Below, in pieces: positions 9,417 to 19,800 of a stretch of 64,000 bases of DNA. The position numbers and the translations under genes were made by a program. Numbering within the stretch: the stretch's first letter is position 1; every line of letters begins with the position of its first letter. The DNA comes from Legionella londiniensis (GTDB lineage Bacteria > Pseudomonadota > Gammaproteobacteria > Legionellales > Legionellaceae), in assembly GCF_001467825.1 (NCBI RefSeq), contig NZ_LNYK01000014.1, forward strand, positions 377,297 to 441,296, read 5' to 3'. The notes beneath the pieces were generated by a model. It was not told where the DNA came from. It worked only from the letters and a program-made list of their open reading frames with translations, and searched no databases.

Positions 9417-10622
9417 TTATACGTTAAAAGCCATAGTTTCAGTTGAAGCCGCCTCTTCGATGACGGCTTCTTGCTCGCCTTTTTTCTTGGATGAAGCATT
9501 AAATATGCTGAGTCCAACCTGCGGCGAATGCTGCCTATCCCGCACCCTGTTTTGGCTCATGAAGGGTTGTTGGCTATGTTCAGGGGAAAGATCCGAATTT
9601 CTTTCAATCCTTGCCTGCTCAAGGGTATTGAATTGCGCTTCCATCGCGGAAGAGATAGCTTGTTTATTCCAATGAACAATTTGATTCTTTGCAAGATACA
9701 CAAGGCCTATCGTCAAGATTGCGCCAATACTTATCAAAAGACTTGCCGGCATAAAACACCAGGCCGCAATAATTCCTGCAACAACGACTGCCGCCCCGAG
9801 CTCTACTAAAACATGATTTCTTCGTTTTCTGAATTCAAATATTAACCTTGTTTTTTTCTGGCAGGATATCAAATCATCGTGTTCATCAATATTTTCTATG
9901 TTCTTAAATTTTATTAAAATTTCTATCAAACTGATTGCTTCTTTAACGATATTGACAGAAGCTGCCAGGATAAACAAGCAAGCTGCAACAGGCGTCATGG
10001 TAGCAGCAGCTGTAATTAATATGCCGTATGCGGCAAGATTCAACGCGCTATGAGCCAATAAGAAGAAATTATCCCGAAATCGTTTCCAGAGGGGAATTTC
10101 AGGAGTAATCAAGCCTTGATAAAAACTATAAGCCCCTACTCCAATTGTATATAAAATGCCGACGACAGGAAAAAAAAGAGTTGCAGCCACAATGCCTTGC
10201 AGAATACTGATACCTCCCTCACTCAACAAAGGCAAAAGGAACCATAAAAGCCCTACAAAAAAAGCGCTGCCAAAAAATATTTTCCTGTCCAGCGTTTTAT
10301 TTTTACTCTCAATCTGAGAAATGAAATGCACAATCTGTTCGTGTTTTTGAAGAGGAAGCTGTTTTAATTCCAGCAAAAAATCATAAACGGTAATGGATGC
10401 CCCAATATATCGTCCCCATAAATATGGCGGAACGCCAAGGCTTCGTAAAATTTCTTCAACACATCCTTGAATTTGCTCATCCTGGCAAATTTTTGTGGTA
10501 TAGAAATCCTGGCGTAATAATGCGCTTCTTGAATCATAAAAATCCATACAGGTTTGTAACCGGAAGGGGTTGCCTGATTCTATGTATGCTTTAAAACCAT
10601 TTAATGTATTGATTATAGACAT
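9417..10622 (-). CDS. Unknown multi-pass membrane protein with Glu-rich tail
   Basis: A 401-residue protein of unknown function reading from the ATG at 10622 (a TTG at 10628 is in frame). Residues 1-110 are soluble and helical. Hydrophobic blocks at about 115-175, 190-240 and 275-310 suggest six or so membrane segments in hairpins. The last 80 residues are polar, with Gln/Ser-rich sequence and a final KKKGEQEAVIEE stretch that resembles the Glu-rich C-terminal signal seen in many Dot/Icm substrates. No catalytic motif is visible. It converges on the HEVGH gene with only 10 bases between the stops. A secreted effector that inserts in host membranes or an inner-membrane protein are both possible. 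Confidence 0.65.
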   Translation of the reverse strand: MSIINTLNGFKAYIESGNPFRLQTCMDFYDSRSALLRQDFYTTKICQDEQIQGCVEEILRSLGVPPYLWGRYIGASITVYDFLLELKQLPLQKHEQIVHFISQIESKNKTLDRKIFFGSAFFVGLLWFLLPLLSEGGISILQGIVAATLFFPVVGILYTIGVGAYSFYQGLITPEIPLWKRFRDNFFLLAHSALNLAAYGILITAAATMTPVAACLFILAASVNIVKEAISLIEILIKFKNIENIDEHDDLISCQKKTRLIFEFRKRRNHVLVELGAAVVVAGIIAAWCFMPASLLISIGAILTIGLVYLAKNQIVHWNKQAISSAMEAQFNTLEQARIERNSDLSPEHSQQPFMSQNRVRDRQHSPQVGLSIFNASSKKKGEQEAVIEEAASTETMAFNV

Positions 10623-10768
10623 ATTCAATTTATATTTTACTTAGGCAGTATGTTCGGTAAGAAGAATTTAAATTGCCCAATATTTTAACATATTTCCGCA
10701 TCAAATCATTTTTCAGCTACAAAAAATCCGGTTCAAATAGCCGGTATTGTTGCTGGAAAATGCAGCAA

Positions 10769-12394
10769 TTAACGATCTGGTTTCGCTTGGTTAATCTCTT
10801 CTTCTATTTCATCCAGTTTTTTTGCTGAATCTGTTTTATGGACAAAAAAGAACTGTTTATTGTTCGCAAGGTTAATTCCGCCTTTAATCAACAACCCAAT
10901 GCCCGCCGTTAAAATTGCCAAGGCCAGATTGGTTAAAAATTCTGACCAACCTCTATGGTTATCCAGTACCTCTCGCGCTGTGCGGATATGGTGGTTGCAA
11001 TTGTTTTTAAAAACCTTATAGGAACCTATGGTGGCTTCCTGTTGAAAATAAATTTTTCCTTCGCGAACAAGATTATTGTACAACTCAGATGCAGCAATGC
11101 AGGCATCATTTAATTGCTTGCGTTGCTTGAGCTTGCCGTTCTTCTCCGCCTGCGCTTTACGCTTTTCAAGATCATCAATTTTGTATCTCAGTAATTCGAG
11201 TTTTTCAGCAAACTGAAGTTCAGCCTTAGATTGTTGCGGCTCATCTTTTGTCTGTTCTTGATTGCTTTTCAGACTATCCCCGTCTTCTTCTGACAGGTGT
11301 TCCTGGGTTATGTCTTGCTGGTCTGAGCGGATCTCTTGTACTTCTTGATTTTCCAAACCGGATTCGGCCTGTTCTGGATTAAAAGGTTTAATTATGGGCT
11401 CAACCAAAGATTGGATGACATCTTTTTCGTATCCTTCAAGATGCGGTTTTTGAGAGGGATGAGCTTTAATCCAGCGTTCATAAATAAGATTCTGATTAAC
11501 CTCATTGAAGTGATAATGCGCAATAAAGCGTTGTACATCCTGTGGCAGATTGTCCCCAAGCAATTCAATAGCAAGTGCTTTTGGAACATAGGCAATATTA
11601 AAAAGGTACCGCTCAATTAAAGCAGCTGAGTAATATAATTGACTAAACTCACCAACCAATTCTTGGTTCTTTGCAATGGCTTTCGCACTCAACTGAATAT
11701 GTTTTTTTAACAGTTCAAAGCCAATCGGGTTCGTATTTGGATCTTCTCCTAAAAAAGGCAGAAAGGCGGTCAATTGGGTCGTTTCATCCTTTTGGAAATC
11801 AACACTGCTTTCCCCATTCCTGGTGCGTTCCCAATGTCCTCCTGATTGTGCGCCGATAACCCCGCCTTGATGGTACATTTCAACCGGTTGAACGGTAACA
11901 GAATCATTGGCATTCAACGGTTCATTATTCCCTGCCTCAGCGAAATAATGGATAGAAATCCCCAAATGCTTGGCTACAAAATTGAATACTTCCTGAGGCC
12001 CAAGGCTTTCATAACGCCCGGTATCCCTGTTTGTCTCTGTGCATAATCGGATATATTCGTCTTTAGCCACATTCCGTTCAACAGCCATGAAATATAGGCT
12101 TTCTTCCCCTGGCATTTTTTCTTTCATGAAGAGCCGCAAGACAGGGCCCAAAATAATTTGGGTATCAAACGCATTGTAGCGCTCGAGAAGATCAGCAAAC
12201 TGTTTCCATGTAAAGGTGTCAGGCTCAAAACCATAAAAATCGGCAAACGTACGCTTTAAACGATCATAATCAGCATTATGCTGATTCACATAAAGCGCCC
12301 TATCCCGAAATTTGATAATTTCAGCTTTTAATTCAGGTGTCAGCGCATGTAGAGGGCAATTATTTAATACTGCCGATAATTTTGGATAAGGCAT
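10769..12394 (-). CDS. Unknown effector-like protein with putative Cys-His protease dyad
   Basis: A 541-residue protein with no function I can name. Near the N-terminus NNCPLHALTPEL places Cys13 at the start of a predicted helix. At 138-151 NFVAKHLGISIHYF is followed by GAQSGGHWER, placing His187 before an aromatic residue. This Cys-helix and His-aromatic layout recalls papain-like and OTU-like cysteine peptidases, although the exact DGNC motif is absent. Residues 340-400 are Gln/Glu-rich and low in complexity, and 395-420 look coiled-coil. Residues about 480-505 form one strong membrane segment (LALAILTAGIGLLIKGG). A tail follows with FFFVHKTDSAKKLDEIEEE, an ending I associate with Legionella proteins. 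It may be a Dot/Icm substrate, but this is inference. Confidence 0.68.
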   Translation of the reverse strand: MPYPKLSAVLNNCPLHALTPELKAEIIKFRDRALYVNQHNADYDRLKRTFADFYGFEPDTFTWKQFADLLERYNAFDTQIILGPVLRLFMKEKMPGEESLYFMAVERNVAKDEYIRLCTETNRDTGRYESLGPQEVFNFVAKHLGISIHYFAEAGNNEPLNANDSVTVQPVEMYHQGGVIGAQSGGHWERTRNGESSVDFQKDETTQLTAFLPFLGEDPNTNPIGFELLKKHIQLSAKAIAKNQELVGEFSQLYYSAALIERYLFNIAYVPKALAIELLGDNLPQDVQRFIAHYHFNEVNQNLIYERWIKAHPSQKPHLEGYEKDVIQSLVEPIIKPFNPEQAESGLENQEVQEIRSDQQDITQEHLSEEDGDSLKSNQEQTKDEPQQSKAELQFAEKLELLRYKIDDLEKRKAQAEKNGKLKQRKQLNDACIAASELYNNLVREGKIYFQQEATIGSYKVFKNNCNHHIRTAREVLDNHRGWSEFLTNLALAILTAGIGLLIKGGINLANNKQFFFVHKTDSAKKLDEIEEEINQAKPDR

Positions 12395-12492
12395 ACAAAA
12401 ATCCAGATACGGTTATCTTTATTGTATGAAAATTAACTTAAGGAATTCTTAACAAGCACGGGGCTTCCCACATACACTGGACTTGACTGTTC

Positions 12493-14613
12493 CTACCATC
12501 TCAAGATTGGAATCAGGTTTGTGTAATCATCCCGCCACAACAGGCTTTCATTTTCAGCAACAAAGCGCCAGTTTTTATCGCGCAGAAGGCTCGATATCGT
12601 CTCTTCATTTTTGGTCAGCAAAACCCATTCAGACGGGAGCTGCCCCTGCTTCCTGTTACCGTTTTGCCTGGTATGCAAAACCGCCATATCCAATTCACGT
12701 CCCGCTGCGGTTATCACTGGCAAGACATTTAAATGGCGGTTGCTGATGTTCGCCAGGATAACGCCATTTTCCGTGATTTTTTGCTGATAAAGCTTAAATG
12801 CTTCCAAAGTTAATAAATGAACCGGTATTGCGTCTGAACTGAAAGCATCCATCACCAGCAAATTATAGGCATGATCCGGCATATGCGTCAGGGCTAATCG
12901 GCCATCATCCCTGATAATGGAAACTTTCGCCGGGCAATCCTGCAAATAAGTAAAAAATTCTGGATTGTTGGCCATCTCAATGACTTGCGGGTCAATTTCC
13001 ACCATGGTTATCTCATCCTGCTTACGAAATTGGCAAACCATGGTTCCAACTCCCAATCCAAAAATAATGGTTTTAAGAGAGGGGTGAATCTGCTGCAGAT
13101 ACTGAACCACCGGAAAAACCGCTCCATAATAAGCTTCTATTCCCCTGTATTCTTTTTGTTGTTTGTTTTTTATCAATTGAAACCCGTGTAATGTGCTGTG
13201 GCTCATAAAAACATGCAAACCATTCTGGGCGTAAACTTGTTTTACCCCATAAAAATTGCGCTGCTGGCTCAGAATAGTTGGCGTTTTAAACCAGGGCATA
13301 AAAATAAACACAAATAAAATGCTCATGCTGACAAACAGCGTTTTGGAACTATTTGCAAAAATTAAAATCATTGCCAGGGCAAGTATTTCAAGGATATGCA
13401 TTGATTTTATCCAATGCGGCCAGCCTTGATCCGGTAAGTAATAATTAATCAGCAGCAGCAAAATTGTCAGTAAAGGCACCCCCCACTGGAAATTTTGCCT
13501 GGGCATTGAAATTCCAAACAGCGCAATCAGGATAATTAATGGATATTCCTCGGCATGTATAAAGAGTATTGGCGCAAGCAAACTGTTAAATACCCCTGCC
13601 AGAACACCTCCTGAAGCAATACAAAAATAAAAAGTGGTTAATTGGGATACAGGCGGCCGAGAACGAGCCAATTCCCCATGAAATAACAATCCCAGCATAA
13701 AAAAGGTTACAAGATGGGCAATAATCAATTGCCACCCTGGCAGGCTGTGTATGCCCGCAATAAAGCCGATGATAGGAAAAATTAAAATAAACAGCGTATT
13801 TCTTTGCACCCACCTGTGGGATATAAAGCTTTTACGTGAAAAGGTAATGACATAAGTCAAAAGATAAAGCGCAAGCGGCAATACCCAGAATAGAGGCGTC
13901 GCCGCTATATCTGTCGTGATGTAAAATGTTACCCCAAGCATCAAACTGCAAGGCACGAAACTAAGATAAATCCACCACAGTTTTTTAGCAAAAGACACAG
14001 TCCCTGCCCTTGAATATGTCTGGATGACAGGCGCATAACGGCTCGTGGTCAAAAGCAAAATCAGTAAAATAAGATATAAAGCATAAGCAACGTTCCAGGC
14101 AAAAAATTGTTGTTTAACACTGAAATAACGTTCAATAAGCCAGGGATAACTCAACAGCGCCAGCAAACTGCCTGCGTTGCTGGCTGCGTACAGGTAATAA
14201 GGGTCGCTGCTTCTAATTTTTTGATTTTGGCTGAAAGCATATTGTAATAAAGGCGCCGAAGAGCCTATTACCAGCAAGGGCAACCCGAGCTGCATGACCA
14301 AAGACTTAAGAATACTGAACTCGGGAATATCGGTTCCCGAATCGGGCGAAAACAATAAAGGCAGAAAAAAAATACTAAGCAGGCTGACTGCAATATGCAC
14401 ACTTCGCCAAAGACCACCATATCTAAATCGGCTTATTGCCCAGACATATGCATAAGCAACAAGGAGCAGGGCTTGAAAAAACAACATGCATACAGCCCAT
14501 ACGGCCGGTGTGCCTCCAAATGCCGGCAACAGCACTTTTGCCGCCATAGGTTGAATCATGAATAAAAGGCTGGCGCTTAAAAGCAAAGCCAGTGGAAAAA
14601 GTAATTGCAACAC
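12493..14613 (-). CDS. Polytopic membrane protein with spermidine-synthase-like domain
   Basis: A 706-residue protein of the fused membrane/spermidine-synthase-like type. The first 440 residues contain about a dozen hydrophobic segments. The C-terminal 230 residues carry a Rossmann methyltransferase-like fold: IFGLGVGTM, VEIDPQVIEMA, RDDGRLAL and DAFSSDAIPVHLLT. These match the nucleotide and substrate pocket of SpeE relatives. In true spermidine synthases this domain binds decarboxylated SAM and putrescine. In the membrane-fused group the product is not established, so aminopropyltransferase activity is only suggested. The gene is isolated on the minus strand, with about 100 bases before the upstream end of the effector-like gene. 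Confidence 0.82.
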   Translation of the reverse strand: MLQLLFPLALLLSASLLFMIQPMAAKVLLPAFGGTPAVWAVCMLFFQALLLVAYAYVWAISRFRYGGLWRSVHIAVSLLSIFFLPLLFSPDSGTDIPEFSILKSLVMQLGLPLLVIGSSAPLLQYAFSQNQKIRSSDPYYLYAASNAGSLLALLSYPWLIERYFSVKQQFFAWNVAYALYLILLILLLTTSRYAPVIQTYSRAGTVSFAKKLWWIYLSFVPCSLMLGVTFYITTDIAATPLFWVLPLALYLLTYVITFSRKSFISHRWVQRNTLFILIFPIIGFIAGIHSLPGWQLIIAHLVTFFMLGLLFHGELARSRPPVSQLTTFYFCIASGGVLAGVFNSLLAPILFIHAEEYPLIILIALFGISMPRQNFQWGVPLLTILLLLINYYLPDQGWPHWIKSMHILEILALAMILIFANSSKTLFVSMSILFVFIFMPWFKTPTILSQQRNFYGVKQVYAQNGLHVFMSHSTLHGFQLIKNKQQKEYRGIEAYYGAVFPVVQYLQQIHPSLKTIIFGLGVGTMVCQFRKQDEITMVEIDPQVIEMANNPEFFTYLQDCPAKVSIIRDDGRLALTHMPDHAYNLLVMDAFSSDAIPVHLLTLEAFKLYQQKITENGVILANISNRHLNVLPVITAAGRELDMAVLHTRQNGNRKQGQLPSEWVLLTKNEETISSLLRDKNWRFVAENESLLWRDDYTNLIPILRW

Positions 14614-14825
14614 CTTAAGCTGTCCTGCGCAGGGTATCGGATATATTCATCATAACGAAATAATACAGTAAATAAAGCAATTTTTCGGAGCGACATCATG
14701 CTTTGATCGCCAAATGCCTTATTTACATCATTTTCGCGAAGCATGAAACGACAAATCTTAGGCGTTAGAGCCTTGACGCGCTTTGTTCCGAGCCGTTTAT
14801 CCTGACACCCTCATACAGAACTGAA

Positions 14826-15047
14826 TTAACGCTGTTCAACCTCCTGCTTTGGAGGTTGCTCAGGCGGCGTTACATACACCCTCGGGAGTTCAACCCTGGT
14901 CTCTGTTTCCGGTACAATGGGAGCTGGTGGAGGCGGAACAGTAACATACCGGCCGCCAAAGACAAAATAAAGTACAATCATGGCCAAAAGTACAATCACG
15001 ATTACCGCAATCACCATTACCGTATTATTTGCCCTGTATCCTGCCAT
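14826..15047 (-). CDS. Small single-pass membrane protein with proline-rich tail
   Basis: A 73-residue protein, supported by a strong GAGGAG Shine-Dalgarno site six bases before the ATG. One N-terminal membrane segment (about residues 9-31, Val/Ile-rich) is followed by a short periplasmic or cytoplasmic tail with PPPPAP and PPEQPPKQE. No homologous family is recognised. The Pro/Glu-rich tail resembles linkers of envelope-spanning proteins. It lies just downstream of dps on the same strand, 48 bases away, and may share its transcript. Confidence 0.62.
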   Translation of the reverse strand: MAGYRANNTVMVIAVIVIVLLAMIVLYFVFGGRYVTVPPPPAPIVPETETRVELPRVYVTPPEQPPKQEVEQR

Positions 15048-15095
15048 AACCCACTCCTCTTTTTACTGCAACATTTTTAATAAGAAGAAAGGCTC

Positions 15096-15536
15096 TTATG
15101 GATTTTCTCGTGAAGCGGCAAGCATCCAGCGTGCCTTTTCATGCGCTTCTATCCGGTTTGCCAATAAATTAACAGTTCCTTCGTCATTTTTTTCCTGAGC
15201 CATGTTCATGGCTATATTTAAGTCTTTCAGCAAAGCACCGTGATCTTGAGCAAGCTCAACGACCATATCATTGGCGCTGATATCTGAGTTGCCGTCTTTA
15301 ATGGTTTTCAAACGCTCAAATTCTTTAAAAGTTGCAGGAGCCTTGTGGCCTTTAATCAGGATTCGCTCTGCAACTTCATCCACGGCCTCTGCCAGCGCCA
15401 AATATTGACTTTCAAACAGGCCATGCAATGATCGGAATTGAGGTCCTTTTACATGCCAATGATAATTTTGTGTTTTTAAATACAAGGCGTAGGTATCGGC
15501 CAGGATAACAGATAACTTATTAATCAAATCACTCAT
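15096..15536 (-). CDS. dps: Dps-family DNA-binding ferritin-like protein
   Basis: A 146-residue ferritin-like miniferritin that stores iron, consumes peroxide with Fe(II) and can protect DNA. The family signature TQNYHWHVKGPQF with the ferroxidase His residues, followed by LFESQYLALAEAVDEVAERI, is present near residues 25-60. The ATG at 15536 is chosen because AGGGAG lies eight bases upstream; the frame extends 11 codons further without support. The N-terminus is short and only weakly basic, so DNA binding may be limited. A perfect TATCCT-N6-AGGATA inverted repeat lies about 55 bases upstream and may be an operator. Confidence 0.93.
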   Translation of the reverse strand: MSDLINKLSVILADTYALYLKTQNYHWHVKGPQFRSLHGLFESQYLALAEAVDEVAERILIKGHKAPATFKEFERLKTIKDGNSDISANDMVVELAQDHGALLKDLNIAMNMAQEKNDEGTVNLLANRIEAHEKARWMLAASRENP

Positions 15537-15590
15537 CTTAAACTCCCTTTTGATTATTTTTATGATCAATATGATGGTTTTGAATTACCT

Positions 15591-15608
15591 TATCCTGAAT
15601 TAAGGATA
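15591..15608. promoter_or_regulatory. Inverted repeat upstream of dps
   Basis: TATCCT, a six-base gap and AGGATA form a perfect inverted repeat 55 bases upstream of the dps ATG, where a promoter or operator is expected. No regulator is assigned: it does not match a Fur box or the usual spaced OxyR pattern that I know. It could be chance. Confidence 0.3.
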
Positions 15609-15724
15609 GTTGAAAAAGAAAATAATTAAAACCGCCACGCCTCGACCGATTGCAGGTAAATATCAGTTTTTGATGGGCTTATAATCCCGATAAGAGGTTT
15701 TGCCGGTTCATTGCCCTTTCCCCT

Positions 15725-16621
15725 CTAAATCTTGAGTGGTTGGTTAAGGCTCTGCGAACTGCCATTCCAGTGATGATACAGTCGGCCGCCGGCAAAAAGA
15801 CCCAAGCCGCAGGCTAAAGCCGCAAGACCAGATCCTGCTACAATTAAACCAGCGCTAGCGCTCACCGCAGCCAGGAGTACTATGCCCGAAGCTACGGCGG
15901 CCAGTCCCAAAACAGCGACAAATCCACCCAAAACCTGCATGCCGATACCCATTAAAGAAGAAGCAGATTTTTTGGCAGCGCCATTTTTTATATTATCCGA
16001 CGCCTCCATATTCAAAGAATCCACATTGGTATTTTCTTCTGAAGATTGCGTTTCAAAAGAACCATTGATCTCCGGGTGTGTTCCTATATACCAGCGAATC
16101 TTATCCCGCACTTCTTGGTTCTTTGTGGATTCTAAAAGTTCCTTAAAGAGTTTTTTGGCTTTGGATGGAGCCTTGCTGCATGTTTTCCGGCCTTCATTAT
16201 GGTATACAGCGAGGTTGAACTTAGCCCATTCATGTCCTTTGCTGGCAGCTATTTCTGCCCAGTAAAAGCAGTCTTTTTCAGAACGCACGCTGCAAATGCG
16301 CGATAATTTGAACGCATGTTCTGCAGGAATTAAATCAATATGCTTTATAATCTCGGGTTCTAATTGGACAATTACCTGCCTTGCTTTCTCCAATGCGTTT
16401 GCTGAAACCATAGTGGCGTTCATCAGAAAATCAAGATTCTTTTCATACTCAGGCAATTTTTTTTCGACGAAAATCTGTTGATGACGTTTATTAAGAAGCT
16501 CTTTGTGGTTTTTCTGGTTTTCTTTCGATGTGAGCGACAAATTGAGCAGGGCGGCATTAGGAAGAAATGGAGCGACCACATCTTGCATGATGTCTTGAGG
16601 TATATCGGAAAATGGTTTCAT
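15725..16621 (-). CDS. F-box / Sel1-like protein with C-terminal membrane hairpin
   Basis: A 298-residue protein with eukaryotic-like architecture. Residues 5-45 (SDIPQDIMQDVV, then FLPNAALLNLSLTSK) fit the F-box consensus of an LP-type start, a middle hydrophobic helix and an L-x-L-x-x-K end. Residues about 115-160 (FYWAEIAASKGHEWA, KAKKLFKELLE) resemble a Sel1/TPR-like repeat unit. Residues 225-280 are a Gly/Ala-rich double membrane segment, followed by a short polar tail. F-boxes dock on Skp1 in SCF ubiquitin ligases, which bacteria lack, so a role inside a eukaryotic host is inferred. The ATG at 16621 is preferred; a start at 16633 is in frame. It is divergent from the Kdo hydroxylase gene. 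Confidence 0.72.
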   Translation of the reverse strand: MKPFSDIPQDIMQDVVAPFLPNAALLNLSLTSKENQKNHKELLNKRHQQIFVEKKLPEYEKNLDFLMNATMVSANALEKARQVIVQLEPEIIKHIDLIPAEHAFKLSRICSVRSEKDCFYWAEIAASKGHEWAKFNLAVYHNEGRKTCSKAPSKAKKLFKELLESTKNQEVRDKIRWYIGTHPEINGSFETQSSEENTNVDSLNMEASDNIKNGAAKKSASSLMGIGMQVLGGFVAVLGLAAVASGIVLLAAVSASAGLIVAGSGLAALACGLGLFAGGRLYHHWNGSSQSLNQPLKI

Positions 16622-16788
16622 AGCAATTAACAATGGTAATTTTGATTGGTAATTTTACAACAAGTAAAAATCACAATCAATATGTCCATTCAGAAATGTC
16701 AAGTCAATATAAAAATCATATTTTTTTATTTATCATCGTTTTGTTAGAATCTTCTCATTCTTATTTTACATTTTGCGAATATTTAAGC

Positions 16789-17670
16789 ATGAATCAATAT
16801 TTATATTCTTTAGATAAAAAAAGTATTTCTGAATTTCAATCACAGGATAAAATGGAAGCCCTTGCTGCGTTAGAATCAGGGAAAGTCGTTTTTCTTCCAA
16901 ATTATTGTTTTACCCTGAACCAGCATGAACACATGTTTACTGAAAGTATACTGAGTCCAAATCGTAAAAACGTCAGCTATGATTTTCAATCGCGAAAGCT
17001 TTCAGGCGTCTGCAAACACCATTCTATTGAGCAGGCCAACAAAGTCCGACAGTTTATGCACCGTTATGCGGAATTTTCCAGGCAGCTGCTCGAAAGCCTC
17101 CTGCCCTCATATCAAAATGAATTACGGTTGGGAAGAACCAGTTACCGACCTGCCGAAATTCAAGGAAGAAAAAGCTCAAAACTCAAAGATGATACCAGGT
17201 TACATGTGGATTCATTTCCTGCAACACCAGTTAACGGACAAAGGATTTTACGTGTTTTTTGCAACATTAACCCTGAAGGTAAACCCAGAGTATGGCACTT
17301 GGGAGAGCCTTTTTCCCAAGTCTTGGAACAATTTTCATCCAAAATACCGAGGTATAATGCTTTGCAAGCAAGGTTATTAAAGCTTTGCAAAGTGACCAAA
17401 ACCTTTCGTACTCCTTATGATCATGCCATGCTGAATCTTCACAACCTGATGAAGCTCGATGATGCCTACCAAACTGCCGTTAAAAAATTGCGATTCGATT
17501 TTCCGGCACAAAGCACCTGGCTGGTTTATACTGATCAGGTTTCCCATGCGGCTTTAAGCGGCCAGTTTTTGCTTGAACAAACTTTTTATCTGCCTGTCTC
17601 TGCTATGAAATATGCTGAATTTTCACCGCTTAGGCAATTGGAAAAAGTAAAATCGTTATCACTGGCATAA
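16789..17670 (+). CDS. kdoO: Kdo hydroxylase (Fe(II)/2-oxoglutarate-type)
   Basis: A 293-residue protein of the Kdo 3-hydroxylase family, which converts the outer Kdo of lipopolysaccharide to Ko. The conserved core is visible: DDTRLHVDSFPA, with the H139-x-D141 iron ligands, then GQRILRVFCNINP and RVWHLGEPF. The downstream metal His is probably in the C-terminal part (TDQVSHAALSGQF). The ATG at 16789 is chosen because the N-terminus then matches a cytosolic enzyme without the unconvincing 52-residue extension from 16633, which would overlap the divergent gene. It is followed by the groESL terminator, which can also stop this transcript. Confidence 0.85.
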   Translation: MNQYLYSLDKKSISEFQSQDKMEALAALESGKVVFLPNYCFTLNQHEHMFTESILSPNRKNVSYDFQSRKLSGVCKHHSIEQANKVRQFMHRYAEFSRQLLESLLPSYQNELRLGRTSYRPAEIQGRKSSKLKDDTRLHVDSFPATPVNGQRILRVFCNINPEGKPRVWHLGEPFSQVLEQFSSKIPRYNALQARLLKLCKVTKTFRTPYDHAMLNLHNLMKLDDAYQTAVKKLRFDFPAQSTWLVYTDQVSHAALSGQFLLEQTFYLPVSAMKYAEFSPLRQLEKVKSLSLA

Positions 17671-17706
17671 CGTCTTATCTTACGAAACATTTGCTTCCTG
17701 CAAAAA

Positions 17707-17730
17707 AAAACCCGCCAGGCGGCGGGTTTT
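17707..17730 (-). terminator. Rho-independent terminator of groSL, likely bidirectional
   Basis: A perfect hairpin (CCCGCC, loop AGGC, GGCGGG) is flanked by A-runs on the left and T-runs on the right. On the minus strand the stem is followed by nine T. It lies 21 bases beyond the groL stop and 36 bases beyond the Kdo hydroxylase stop, so it can serve both converging genes. Confidence 0.93.
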
Positions 17731-17751
17731 ATTAGCTGGACACATGAAGGC

Positions 17752-19392
<1,641 letters not shown>

Positions 19393-19414
19393 TTAGTCTC
19401 CTTTAACGATGAAT

Positions 19415-19705
19415 TTATTTTTCAATAACACCCATGATGTCATCTTCGCGCATCACGACGAGTTCCTGCCCATCAATTTTGACTTCTGTGCCGGAATATT
19501 TGCCGAACAATACCACATCCCCTACTTTGACAGCCAAAGCGCGGACATCACCATTTTCCAGTACCTTGCCTTCACCGACAGCCAAAACTTCGCCTTGCAT
19601 TGGTTTTTCTTTAGCGCTGTCTGGAATCACAATACCACCGGCTGTTTTATGTTCTTCTTCCAGACGGCGAACAATAATACGATCGTGTAAAGGACGAATC
19701 TTCAT
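19415..19705 (-). CDS. groS: Co-chaperonin GroES (HtpA in Legionella)
   Basis: A 96-residue lid of the GroEL chamber. The [13 protein letters not shown] start, the mobile loop with [13 protein letters not shown] and the [15 protein letters not shown] end are typical. GGAG is nine bases upstream of the ATG. It is first in the heat-shock operon with groL, with an untranslated leader of about 90 bases from the inferred sigma-32 start. Confidence 0.98.
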   Translation of the reverse strand: MKIRPLHDRIIVRRLEEEHKTAGGIVIPDSAKEKPMQGEVLAVGEGKVLENGDVRALAVKVGDVVLFGKYSGTEVKIDGQELVVMREDDIMGVIEK

Positions 19706-19800
19706 ACTTGTTTTCTCCTGATTGTTTTATACCCTATTTTATCACTCAGAGCGCTCTCTGACTGCTTAGCGTTATCATCTCGATGACGCTGATGATTGCC

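Noticed and set aside
16633-16788. N-terminal extension of the Kdo hydroxylase
   Set aside because: The extra 52 codons would overlap the divergent F-box gene start and lack similarity to the family.
16979-17380. 133-codon frame inside the Kdo hydroxylase gene
   Set aside because: Overlaps the conserved iron-ligand region in another frame and has no ribosome site.
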